From positions 1-64,000 of the forward strand of contig JABCPU010000293.1 of the NCBI GenBank assembly GCA_016800925.1: DNA of 64,000 nucleotides. The letters are read 5' to 3'. Positions 46,300-56,212 of the stretch are shown here, piece after piece (position 1 is the first letter of the stretch; each line of letters opens with the position of its first letter). Position numbers and translations under genes: made by a program. Source of the DNA: Suillus spraguei (Eukaryota > Basidiomycota > Agaricomycetes > Boletales > Suillaceae). Under the pieces are notes generated by a model. It worked only from the letters and a program-made list of their open reading frames with translations, had not been told where the DNA came from and made no database searches.

Positions 46300-47118
46300 A
46301 ATCCGCCTCACAGTTTCTTCGTCTTCTTCTTCTTCTTTGACTTCGGTTTGTCGGAGCGGGGTCTTCTTCTTTCTGTCAGGACAATTATGAATGCGGTGTC
46401 CTGTCTTCTTGCATCCAAAGCATTGTCCTTTCTTCATGCATTCGGATCTTTCCGTGTCGGAGATTCAATCTACGACCATTGCGTTGGAATCACGGTTCGG
46501 GATGTAACGTGCATTTCCATAGTTCTTCTTCTTTTGTTGTGGAGCATGACGTGTCCTCATGGCTTGAAGACGATGATGGGAGTTGTCGATGGACACGCAT
46601 TGCAGAACAACATCTCGGAATACTTCTGAAACAGCTCCTAGTGCGAAAAGCTTTGTAAGGATACCCCAATTCAGGCCATCTTGGAAGAATTGGATCTTCG
46701 TTTCGTTATCAGTGATGTGAGCCTTGGCTGCAAGTGCCTCGAAATCAGCAATATAGGTGTGAAGATCTCCACTTTGTTTAAGGTCCCGGAGTTTCGTGAG
46801 CGCGGTTCCTTTAGTATCCACCGGGTTGAAGGCTTCTTTGAAACTTTTCATAAAATCTACCATTGTCCCATAACCAACTTTTTGTCCAGAGGTGTCGGTT
46901 GATTGAGCATGGTCAAGGAATTGCTCTTTCCAGGATTTGGCATTCCTTTCGGTCATAAAGGATGTTATGAAAATGATCTTCTGCTTGTTGGTGGTGTAAA
47001 GCTTTTCGTTGATGTCAAAGTGCAAGTTGCACGACTGGATAAACTCGCGAGAGTTATCACGATCTCCATCAAAACCTTTTGGCTGGCCAATCTTGTATTC
47101 AAATTCTTTGGTCGCCAT
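46300..47118 (-). pseudogene. gag: gypsy gag with zinc knuckle
   Basis: ATG at 47118 (MATKEFEYKIGQPKGFDGDR). Capsid of the retrotran_gag type: SFMTERNAKSWKEQFLD, MVDFMKSFKEAFNPVD, ALTKLRDLKQSGDLHTYIAD. After an in-frame TGA near 46468 the same frame continues to a CCHC knuckle CFGCKKTGHRIHNC at 46381-46422. Confidence 0.87.
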
Positions 47119-47301
47119 GTTTGATGATTCGTCTGATGAGTTATACTTTCTCGGTGCCTACACGCGCTGTCTTGCTGTCCGTTAGGGCTTGTCTTCTGTC
47201 AGAGGGCTTCTTCTTGACAATCTGCTCAGCGTATGCGTACGCTAGTTCAGGGTTCAGGGTCGAAGACTGGATAGTCGACAATCAGATAGACTTTAATCTT
47301 T

Positions 47302-47778
47302 TATTATGAACTGGGGTGGCGTCACCAGCAACAGTGAAAAGACACAGATGGTCTGCTGGGAAGTTCTACGATGTCCAGAAGAGGACAAAGTGAAAGTACA
47401 AGGAACACGTTCCGAGTACGATCAAGGGTCTGGCCTCAAGGACAAGTCCGAGAGGTTCTACAAGAATAGAGACTAAGGCTAAGGAGTGCTTAGACTTAGA
47501 GACGATTCAAGACAACTTAGGTTGGAGACCTAAGCGAAGGAGATTCCAGGTAAAACCCAGTAAGATTAAAGTAAAGAATCTACTACTACAAGTACACTGT
47601 GCTTAAATAGGCCAATATGTGCGCACAGACCAAGTAACTGTGAGAACGTAACTGCGTATCCTAATAAGGAAGGCATATGTTGTACAGATGCGTTGAGCAT
47701 ATGAGTCAGAGTCATGTGACATGATATACAAGTAAGGAAACAAAGGGAAAATGAATAGGGGCACGTACAACTGTAACA
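47302..47778 (-). repeat. 5' LTR of the gypsy element
   Basis: 477 bp. Its inner terminus reads TATTATGAAC on the plus strand where the other copies have TGTTACGAAC. No tRNA-type primer site was recognised next to it. Confidence 0.9.
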
Positions 47779-48211
47779 GTAAGCATGAATCAGAAATGAA
47801 CACAGGACAGAAATATACACAGCCGGAATACTGGAAACAGGAGGAATGACGAAAGGAGATAGACACAGATATACACAAGGGAGTTAAGGTGCGAGAAGTG
47901 AGCACATTCGGATGGGTGATCCGGACAGGATCTGTGGACCAGACGGAAATGGAATCGATCGGATCTGATCAGATATGGTCGGATCTGGGATTAGAAGTAT
48001 GGTATATGACAAGTATACACAGCCGGAATACCGGAAACAGGAGGAATGATGAAAGGAGATAGATGCAGATATACACAAGGGAGTTAGAGTGCGAGAAGAG
48101 GGCACATTCGGATGGGTGATCCAGACAGGATCTGTGGACCGGACGGAAATAGAATTGATCAGATCTGATCGGATATGGTCGGATCAGAGATCAGAAGTAT
48201 GGTATATGACA
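47779..48211 (-). repeat. Fragment of LTR family X with tandem duplication of its first 200 bp
   Basis: On the minus strand it starts TGTCATATACCATACTTCT twice, at 48211 and 48011, about 200 bp apart. It proceeds colinearly with the copy at 62396 until CATGCTTAC, where the gypsy LTR begins. The 62396 copy continues TGATCCGTG at that point. Confidence 0.75.
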
Positions 48212-48214
48212 TGG

Positions 48215-48816
48215 CATCATTTTACACAGCACCTCATATCAGCTCTGCTATTCTTACCTAGAAAATGTGCATTATTGAGAACATTTCTGGATGGTTTCTA
48301 AACACTCTTTGTGTGACATCTAGACATGATATGAACTGGCCCCTGGCTGCTCAGATGGGTCGTGCTCCAACTCAAAAGTTTTTCAAGGGAGAGTGCCAGT
48401 TTGATGTCTTTTTCAAGAGTCCCAGTGCAAATCAGATGTTTGATGGTTTGGTCTAAAGTACTGTCTATTCAAATGGACACTAAATTCCTACCACAGCGAG
48501 CACCATTGATCAAGGCATTGCAGCTGTCATAGTGTCCTTCAATAGTCACTTTGAGGAGACATTCCCAATCCCACCTTCATACCCAGCCAATGATGTTACA
48601 TGTTTGAAGTCTTTTAGTAAGGCTATCACCTCCAACCTCCTCGGTGGTATTGGCTACTTCTACAGTACATCCATCATCGACAAAGGATTCACATATGAAT
48701 GGGACCAAGATGATGAGATTGATGCCGCAGATGATGGACAGAATGGCGCTCAGTTGACTGAACCTCGTGCTCTGTTAATTGCTATGCCTAGCTGCAGCTT
48801 CTTTCTGAGAGGGTGA
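48215..48816 (+). pseudogene. Fragment of a GH63 processing alpha-glucosidase I gene
   Basis: Reads KGECQFDVFFKSPSANQMFD (about 48385-48440), IDQGIAAVIVSFNSHFEETF (about 48510-48560), SNLLGGIGYFYSTSIIDKGF, TYEWDQDDE and LTEPRALLIAMPSCSFFLRG, which matches a conserved block of mannosyl-oligosaccharide glucosidase (Cwh41/MOGS). That ER enzyme removes the outermost glucose from N-glycan precursors. Only about 180 residues are present, broken by stops, with the catalytic half missing after FFLRG where an AT repeat begins. Confidence 0.75.
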
Positions 48817-48818
48817 TT

Positions 48819-48846
48819 ATATATATTATTATTATTATTATTTATT
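48819..48846. repeat. AT/ATT simple repeat
   Basis: ATTATATATATTATTATT type run at the break point of the GH63 fragment. Confidence 0.8.
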
Positions 48847-48954
48847 CTACTAGAGCTGGCTTGAAGACCTTAAATGCAGCTCCATTGACTGGACCAGGCT
48901 ACTAATTACATAAGCTATAACTACATACACGACTTGGCTACCGACAGCTCCGCT

Positions 48955-48996
48955 CATGGCTAAAGCCAGATACAAGCCGGAGCCGCGGCAACACTA
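48955..48996. mobile_element. Terminus of a hAT-like element
   Basis: The inverse reads TAGTGTTGCCGCGGCTCCGG, resembling the TAGTGCTGCC end of the hAT element at 20545. The other end was not found within 200 bp upstream. Confidence 0.4.
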
Positions 48997-49020
48997 CTTC
49001 TGGTGCGTCGGACTTCAACA
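48997..49020 (-). repeat. 24-bp scrap of the copia LTR terminus
   Basis: Inverse TGTTGAAGTCCGACGCACCA matches the LTR start at 38069 with one mismatch and directly abuts the hAT-like end. Confidence 0.55.
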
Positions 49021-49140
49021 GACTCCGATCACACAATGGATACAGAAATGGACCTTATTCGCAACTTTCACATTCAGGAATCTGTATGTCATCACGAATC
49101 TATAATCTTAAACTGGATACTTAGTAGTGTCTCACTCAGG

Positions 49141-49422
49141 AATTTCCAGTACGTAATGTTGCCTTTTGAGTTGCTTACTCAACGTTGATCACGGTGCCAG
49201 TTGGGCGGTTCCCTTAACCATGCGTTCCAGTGTTTATGGGAGGACTGCAGCCGGATAGTTTTCCTCTTCCATCTTCCTGCTCATCTCCGTGGATTTCACG
49301 GAAATGCGGACACGATGCACGTGAATTGCTTGTGGGATTACTGCAACATGAAGCTCCGAAAGCATAGTCTCGTGAGACATGTGCACGAAAGACATCTTTG
49401 CAACAGATATTCTTCCGTGTAA
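49141..49422 (+). CDS. Small two-finger C2H2 zinc-finger protein, probably partial
   Basis: An open frame from ATG 49201 reads FQCLWEDCSRIVFLFHLPAH, then CLWDYCNMKLRKHSLVRHVH and ends at 49422. Both blocks have the CX4C...H...H pattern of the short basidiomycete C2H2 proteins, in which the last finger carries KHSLVRHV. Upstream coding and the true start were not resolved. Likely nuclear, nucleic-acid binding. Confidence 0.5.
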
Positions 49423-50134
49423 ACCTCCTCAACCGGCATAAGGAAATAAACAACAGTAAATGACAGGTATTACCAGGATTTTTCTATTGTGTGTGACTGA
49501 CACTGATTGTGCGATTTTAGCTCTCGCTTCGGTACTTCGATTTGGGTAGATTCTGGCGTGTGCGCGTTTTGCTCTAATATTATGGTATTTGCCCATGCTG
49601 TCTTGAGTTCAATTAGTGCTATTTTTGAAGTGCATGCCTAGTTTAAACGATCTTTTACCACTAGGGCCGCAGGCAGGCTCTATTATTTCTCTAGTTCTGT
49701 GTCTAAGGCGTGAAGGCCCCCTTCTATCTACCCATACATAAATGCCGATATCGAGACTGGAACCCACAATTAGCGTTACGGCCTCTTGATCATCGACCAG
49801 TCAGGCTAACACAGATTGATGATGTGAAAAAATTGCAGGGGGCTATGTAGCTCCTGTGAGTTATTCCTAAGGGTGGCACAGTCGTTCCTTTGAACAAAGA
49901 GGTCATCTGTGAAAGCGATATTATATCCGCACTAGATAAACACACTTCAGGCCATTTGCGTGTGTCCATTTACAAATACCAAGGCTCCAAAAAGCTGTGA
50001 ACACGTTGGCATTTTCGAAACTTGGAAACATCGTTCTTAGGACACTGGTATCAGCAAGTAAACCGTGTAGTCAAGTCGTCTAACCTATCCAGATTAGGAA
50101 CCACCGAAGAAACCTAAAGGCCTACCATCCCAAC
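49423..50134. other. No gene; right part is the 3' flank of the glutamine-synthetase-like copy 2
   Basis: 50020-50134 shares blocks with the inverse of 35612-35720. Confidence 0.5.
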
Positions 50135-51908
50135 TTAATAATACTCAACGAGCATCTGTACTCTCTCCGCTTCATTCGTCGGGGAGTGTAAAAGCTCATC
50201 CAATGTCTGATAACAACAATATATCAGCATCCGCAAACATGATACAGGAGAACATTTGCAAATACAAGACAACAGATCGAGCAATCAAATGACTCACCTC
50301 TCCCGCCGATAGGAATCCGTCTACGAGGTCTCCAAGAATGCCCCTCATTGCCTCATCTGCCGCCAGCGCGGCCCTCGCCTCCTCCCAAGACATCGGCATC
50401 CGCCGCGTTACACCCGCCGCCACCCTTTCTGTTTCAGTCATCAGCGCAGCGGGCGTACCACAATCTTGCTCTACGAGCGGTAATTGAGACTGGATACCAA
50501 GGAGCCCAGAGCCGATGAGACTGGCGAGAACGAGGTAAGGGGAAGACGTGCCGTCTACACATTTTACTTCAAAGTGGTTCTTTGAGGGAGCGTCTAACGC
50601 GGGCTTTGGGTCTACAGATGCAACAGGAACACACAAGCGTATGGGCACCTCACGGTTATCCCTTCCCCATCCGACCCATGTTCCGCCGCTCCAGATTCCA
50701 TCGTGCATGCGTGCATAGGAGGCCCGTAGGGGGAGCGTGAACGCACAGGTAGCTCGGAGGTGTTCGAGTACACCAGCGAGGAAGACACTTTCGAGAGGGG
50801 TGATGGATTGTGTGATGTGCCTTCTGGGGATTGGCTCATATTCTGAAGTTCGGATGAGCGCTTGGAATCGATAGGGTGCACGGAGATGTGAGTGTGAGTT
50901 GCACTGCCGGCTATATGAGAGCGTGAATCAGAGAAGGTAGACTTAAGGTGTGATTATATTGGTAGAAGACAGAGGATGGTTGACCACGGCGCAGAATAGT
51001 ACGTACTGGTATCCGCATGTAACCTTGGTGCGAACGTCGCATGAAACCCGTATTTGCTTGCAACGTTGGTGATTGTCTCCCGTGTGTGCACGAGGGCATC
51101 AGCAGCTTCAAGAGGTGGGAGTGGACCCGTCACCATCTCGTACTAGCATGTTGCAGTACAAAATCAGCATACAGAAAAGACCATCAAAGAGTCGGGTACA
51201 CCAACCTGCCCCGGCGCCGTTTCAGAATGATACATCATCAGTTCGATTCCGCTATCGATGATCCCACGTGCGATCTCTTCGATCACTTCTGTCTCCTTGG
51301 TTCCAGAAGGTAGCGCTCGCGTGCTGTTCCATCCGTGTGGATTGACCGCTTCGATGGGGTTGGTGCTTTTAAGGAGAATGAATTCGGTCTCAAATCCAAC
51401 AAGAAATGCGGCATTGTAAGATTTGGCGGTGCTGAATGTTCAAGTGAGCCCACATCCAGCGGGTGTGAGAGAGGACGCACTTGACGATACGTTTCAGTGT
51501 TGATCGTGGACACATGGGCACACCAGTGCCGAGGACGCGGCCTGGAGCAGGGACCTTATCCTGGAACCAGCCCATGATACTTACATGTCCCGGCGCGTAA
51601 GAACACAACCTCATGGATGCCAAGTCCACGACAAACAGGTACTCCCCTACAGGCCCAAATCCAGATGCGCACCTGTTAACTACGAAGCCGAAGACACTTT
51701 GGCTAACGGTTATACCCGGTCTAGAAGAGGCGAGGAGGCGCTGGAAGGAATTGAGAGGGACAACGCGGATGCCAATAGCATTGACTAGATCGACCCAGGT
51801 GATGCGCACGGAGTGAATGTTGTACAGTGAGGCCAGGGATTGGATCGGAATTGTATGGACTTTGATTGTCTGGGGTGAGTAAGGTGCATATTGAGGCGAG
51901 TTGGACAT
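50135..51908 (-). CDS. Glutamine-synthetase-like protein, copy 2 (inverted)
   Basis: Same five-exon structure and motifs as the copy at 33859: MSNSPQYAPYSPQ start at 51908, APGHVSIMGWFQDKVPAPG, FETEFILLKSTNP, HSETAPGQ, GPLPPLEAADA, DGIWSGG, WGRDNREVPIRL, FEVKCVDGTSSPYL, TAA at 50135. Where copy 1 is broken (near 34230) copy 2 is intact (VLGTGVPMCPRSTLKRIV). It has its own one-base deletion near 50805, after GTSHN, so neither copy reads through as given. The two copies and short flanks on both sides form an inverted duplication 14.5 kb apart. Confidence 0.88.
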
Positions 51909-52560
51909 CACTGCAGATTACAAGAGTGGCTGATCTAGCACTTGAGTCAATTGCAACACGCATATAACTGCGCCTCGTGCACTGCAAGGTTCACTAGGAA
52001 AATACCGCTGCGACAGTCTGGCCTACATGCGGTATTACAGCTATTTCTATATCGATAGGCCAAAATCAATTTTACACCCAACTTTGTTTATCTTCGGAGT
52101 AATTAGTCAGCGCAGCACAGCTTCGGGATCAAACTGTAAGGTCACTGAAACCGCCTCCACCGGCGCAGAACAGTCCGGCGCAGAGTACGGCGCTACGGCG
52201 GATATATCCGAAGTCCGGCGGCAAAAAGACGGCGAGCTGGCGGACTTTGGCGGACTTTCAAATTACCTAGGTATGTGCTAATCTTATCACTCCTCATTGG
52301 CATATGGACCCTGCACCTCAGCTACTGCCTTCCAACAGTCACTGTCCAAAGCCTCTGCCAGTGAAGTTCAAGCAGGGCAGTATCAATGATGGGAAGGCAT
52401 ACCTACTGGTGAGTTCTCCCTCACGCTACTGCCTGACTCATGGTTCATCTTTGAGCAGTGTATCAACCCGCCGGTTCACAGTGACAAGTACTGGTGAATC
52501 CCTTCTTACTGAGTCCATGAGGAGCACTCACCACCACTCACTCAAGGTGAGCCTGCAGGT
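51909..52560. other. Upstream flank of copy 2, then unassigned GC-rich DNA
   Basis: 51909-52045 matches the inverse of the copy 1 upstream flank. 52140-52260 is rich in CCGGCG/CGGCGG motifs that could be a transposon end, but no partner end was found. Confidence 0.4.
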
Positions 52561-52824
52561 GGACATATCCCTGTGAAACCAAAAGGCTGCCTGGCACCTT
52601 TTGGTGCGATCAAAACGGTAAAAGCTGCATGTGCCAACCGCATGTGCAAATTGCACTGTATTTCCACTGGTGGCTGCTCCTACCATGGTTTTCCATCTAC
52701 ACAAGTGCCATCTGCACATGCGCAACCTCCGCCATCCCAAACACTCCCATCTGCACTTGAGCTGCTTCCACCATCCTGGGCCACATCAACTGTACTATCT
52801 GGTTCCACTGCTGCACCCCTTTAA
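52561..52824 (+). pseudogene. Fragment with a CX3CX2H...GGCSYH motif
   Basis: Reads AIKTVKAACANRMCKLHCIS then TGGCSYHGF and a Pro/Ser-rich tail. This Cys/His arrangement recurs in agaricomycete transposon-associated hypothetical proteins of unknown function. No longer coding context was found. Confidence 0.35.
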
Positions 52825-53029
52825 GCATCACCCCGTCACCCTCACTTATTTAGGCATTGGGCGGCACTTCTGCTTTGCACAAGGAGGATCATTCTCGGCT
52901 GTTAGATTTCCCTGTTCTCTGTTCGTTTTACTGTACTCTTAGCACACTTAATGTCAGTCTTTCTTGCCTTTTCTGTCCTACCAACACTAATACAATTAAT
53001 GTACCAAACTTGGTGTAATTGTGAGACAC

Positions 53030-54218
53030 TAAGTAATCAATGAAGCACCTATAAACAGTGCAGACATCATTGAGGACAGTTGATGCACCAGATCTCCATT
53101 GCTTTTGAGACTTCCGATATTGCCTCCTGCTGCCCCATCATATTTGTCGAAGATCTGTGCAAATATCTCAGACGCGCCACTCATATGTAAAATTCGAGAG
53201 ATGCCTGCATGTAGTGCAATAAAATGCGGGTTAGGTAATGGTAGGTCTCGTGCAGGGCTATCATGATTTCAGAAGGTGATGGTTTTACCGAGGAGCTCGA
53301 GAGGGTGTATCCACAGCCTGCCCCCAACATCCTTGACTGTATACTTGTTTTCTCGCTGGGGCGCTGATCAACATGAGGTATTTCAAGGATGCAAAACTGT
53401 GGGCTCACCTCCGTCTGCTCAAGGTATACTTTCAGCTTGTCAAAAATATTGTGGATATTGTATTCGAGCATCATGCCATTGGAAGAGTTGTCTACAAGCC
53501 TTTCCATGTTTTGAATAGTTTCTTCAGACATTCCTGAGTAATGCCGAATGATATTCCACGTTGCAGCTGCAGTATGTGCCTGCAGAATCCAACTTGAGGG
53601 TTGATATTAATGATAACCTAGCAAAGACATCCTTACCTGGTCCATGGTAAAAACCCCAACAGCCCATTTCAGGATGTGCGCTGCTTGTAAAGTTACCCAA
53701 CCCTGCTTGATGCTAGCGGGTTTGTGTGCCCCATCCCAGACACCTGAAATAATGCATCTATAACCGTCTCGTTGATTAACCTGCTGGAAGTTAATGCCAA
53801 AGCCATGTTTTAACTAGTAAAACATACATCGCTCCTGAATCTGTTACTTCATTCTGGACTGGCACTTACAAGGCTGCCATAGGTGTCAGTGTCATCAATA
53901 GTCGGTGTGGCCTGACCAGAAACCAAGTCTGATGGTTGGTAGGTTCTGGCTGTGACTATCAACAAAGAAGTTGTGTTAGTATCCATGGCAGACATCTCGA
54001 AGTTCTAGCTCACATGGCCATAAAAGATAAATGAACCAAGTCCTTGCGAGATTGACTTGCTCATGGATCTCATGACATGCACAAATAGCACAGGTGGTAT
54101 AACACTTGGAGCTTTTGCCACTGGTCCTTTGAGCATTCCTCAGCATTGCGTCCAGAACCTTGGATGCGTCCATGTCGTGCACACTTGGTGGAGTCGTGAT
54201 CCATCTGTATTGATTCAT
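53030..54218 (-). pseudogene. Basidiomycete HNH-endonuclease-type protein
   Basis: Minus-strand exons in order: MDASKVLDAMLRNAQRTSGK (about 54170), YQPSDLVSGQATPTIDDTDT (about 53920), RDGYRCIISGVWDGAHKPAS with the HNH-core LQAAHILKWAVGVF (about 53640-53800), AATWNIIRHYSGMSEETIQ and NSSNGMMLEYNIHNIFDKLK (about 53440-53600), and IALHAGISRILHMSGASEIF (about 53150-53220). The AAHI histidine, the NGMML asparagine and the following H match the fungal HNH layout. Introns are short GT-AG. A frame break near 53225 precedes the last block, so it may be dead. Biological role unknown. Confidence 0.65.
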
Positions 54219-54252
54219 CGCTAGTTGCTCTATTATTTGTTGAGCCTGTCCC

Positions 54253-55467
54253 TGTTACAAGAACACCTTCTTGCGCCCCTACTATCATTTTTCCTCCTAT
54301 GCGTCGCTGTCTGCTCTCGTCCCGACGAGGCCTCCATCCTCATCCTCCGATACCTCGTCTGGCTTGCCATCGTCACTCCCTACCTCGCCTATGCTCATCT
54401 CCTCCATCGTCATTGAACACACCCTCTTCGTGCACCTTCTACCTCCTTTGCACCTATACACACCTCTTGTTACGAACTGGGGTGGCGTCACCAGCGACAG
54501 TGAAAAGACACAGGCGGTCTGCTGGGAGTTCTTACAATGTTCAAAAGAGAACAAGGTGAAAGTACTAGGAACGCGTTCCGAGTACGATCAAGGGTTCAGC
54601 CTCAAAGACAAGTCTAAGAGGTATCCGCGAGAATAGAGACTAAGACTAAGGAGTGCTTAGACTTAGAGACGATTCAAGACGACTTAGGTTGGAGACCTAA
54701 GCGAAGGAGATTCCAGGTAAAACCCAGTAAGATTAAAGTAAGGAATCTACTACAAGTACACTGTGCTTAAATAGGCCAATATGTGCGCACAGACCAAGCG
54801 ATACGTGAGAATGTAAGTGCGTATCCTAAGAAGGAAGGCAACTATAGTACAGATGCGTTGAGCATATGAGTCAGAGTCATGTTACGTAATATACAAGGTA
54901 AATGAAGTAGAAAATGAATAGGGGCACATACGATTGTAACACCTCTCGTGCTTTGCGCGCTTTAAGCGCCTCCTCTGCGCTCGTCGCATTACTCTGCACT
55001 TCAACACGCGCACCCATTCGGTTCACGGGAACCCCCTGTCTACCTTCAAGGACATCTTGGTATCATGTTGTGCTTTATCCTTTTACTGTTTACCTTTCTT
55101 GACTCGTGCATCGCCTCATTGGCTTGTACCCTTTATACCTTCGGCTCCACACTTATGACTCCTTCGCGCACATGCACATTCTCATTGGTTGATACGCCTC
55201 TGACTCGTTTACAAGCATGCATCCTCTTCTTGGCTATCTGACTTCATACTTAATTCAGCAATACTTATGTATTCGTGCTCCACTTCAATCTTACGTATAA
55301 ATACACACAGATAGCCTTTGTACTTCTTTAACTTGAATCTACTTGATCTTCGACCCTGAACTTCCTTTCAATAAGCTTTTCATAAGCTTATCATCTCTAT
55401 TCGAACTTCGTAGAAGCTCATCGCTTCTACGTCTTTGATCGTCGTCAAGAACCTCGTCCCTGTGACA
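54253..55467 (+). mobile_element. LTR-like element interrupted by the solo gypsy LTR
   Basis: Starts TGTTACAAGAACACC and may end CCCTGTGACA at 55467, about 736 bp without the insertion. A GTATAAATAC TATA box is at 55295-55304. No flanking duplication or partner LTR was found, so its extent is provisional. Confidence 0.45.
54468..54941 (+). repeat. Solo LTR of the gypsy family
   Basis: 474 bp, TGTTAC...GTAACA, close to 40193-40669 and 47302-47778. Flanked by CCTCT at 54463-54467 and 54942-54946, a 5-bp duplication. It shows this family makes 5-bp duplications and that LTR-LTR recombination has occurred. Confidence 0.93.
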
Positions 55468-56018
55468 TAGGTCGTGAGACAGCGCATAGTGCCCACCTCC
55501 AACCAATGCAACTAGCGCACTCCACACTAGGGGACCGATATGCACGGGCCGCCGCTCTTGATAGAGCGCCTGTTGCAGACACCACTCAAGTTCATTAGCG
55601 CCTGGCTAGGTTGCTAATAGTCCCACGTAAGTCGCAGTGGATACGACAGCATTTTGCATGGCCAAATACACATCCTTGTTGAAGCTGATGACAGATTCAG
55701 GTTTGCTGATGCTCGCGCTCAGGTTGCTCAGGTCGCTTAAGTCACTCACATTTCATGAATGAGACATGTGAGAGAAACAATATTCGTAGTAAGATGTTGG
55801 GGTGGTTGTACAATAGGTCGGCTCCCGCTGTTGCTGGTCAAGGGTTAGCTGGTGTTATATAAGTAGATAACACCTCAGTTAACTGTTCATCAACTATCAC
55901 TGCGGAAATGAGAAATTGATCAGAGGCTATTCCGAGAGAGACAGGAAGAATAATCAGAGGCAACATGTACCTAGCTCATAATCCGATGTAAATCAGACCT
56001 GTGGCCAAATTCGAGAAC
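55468..56018. other. No gene recognised
   Basis: Possibly interior sequence of the LTR element to the left; short open frames only. Confidence 0.35.
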
Positions 56019-56021
56019 TAA

Positions 56022-56095
56022 GTGTCTGTTCGGGATCGGGATTTTGCCCAACTTCGACAAACTTCAAGAAACAAAACAACATAGTTAAGTAAGCA
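56022..56095 (+). repeat. Left terminal inverted repeat (Harbinger)
   Basis: 74 bp, inverse of 59698-59771 with about six mismatches. Confidence 0.92.
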
Positions 56096-56212
56096 TGCCG
56101 GTATGCCGAGTGCCATCAGTCACAGTGTGACATTGTCTTATCAATAACGATAACCATGCCCTTGACACAAAGCTCATCAGAGTCGCAATCTTTCTGTTTC
56201 TACCCTACCATT

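Larger units (their letters stand above)
40193..47778 (-). mobile_element. Ty3/gypsy chromodomain retrotransposon (chromovirus)
   Basis: 7586 bp on the minus strand with 477-bp LTRs (TGTTAC...GTAACA). Order: gag with zinc knuckle, protease, RT, RNase H, integrase, chromodomain, then an extra ORF before the 3' LTR. The LTRs differ at a few positions, including mutated bases at the inner end of the 5' LTR. There is no 5-bp duplication: flanks are GGTAA and GTAAG, sharing only GTAA. Confidence 0.92.

Noticed and set aside
52140..52260. CCGG/CGGCGG-rich block as a transposon terminus
   Set aside because: No partner inverted repeat or target duplication was found nearby.
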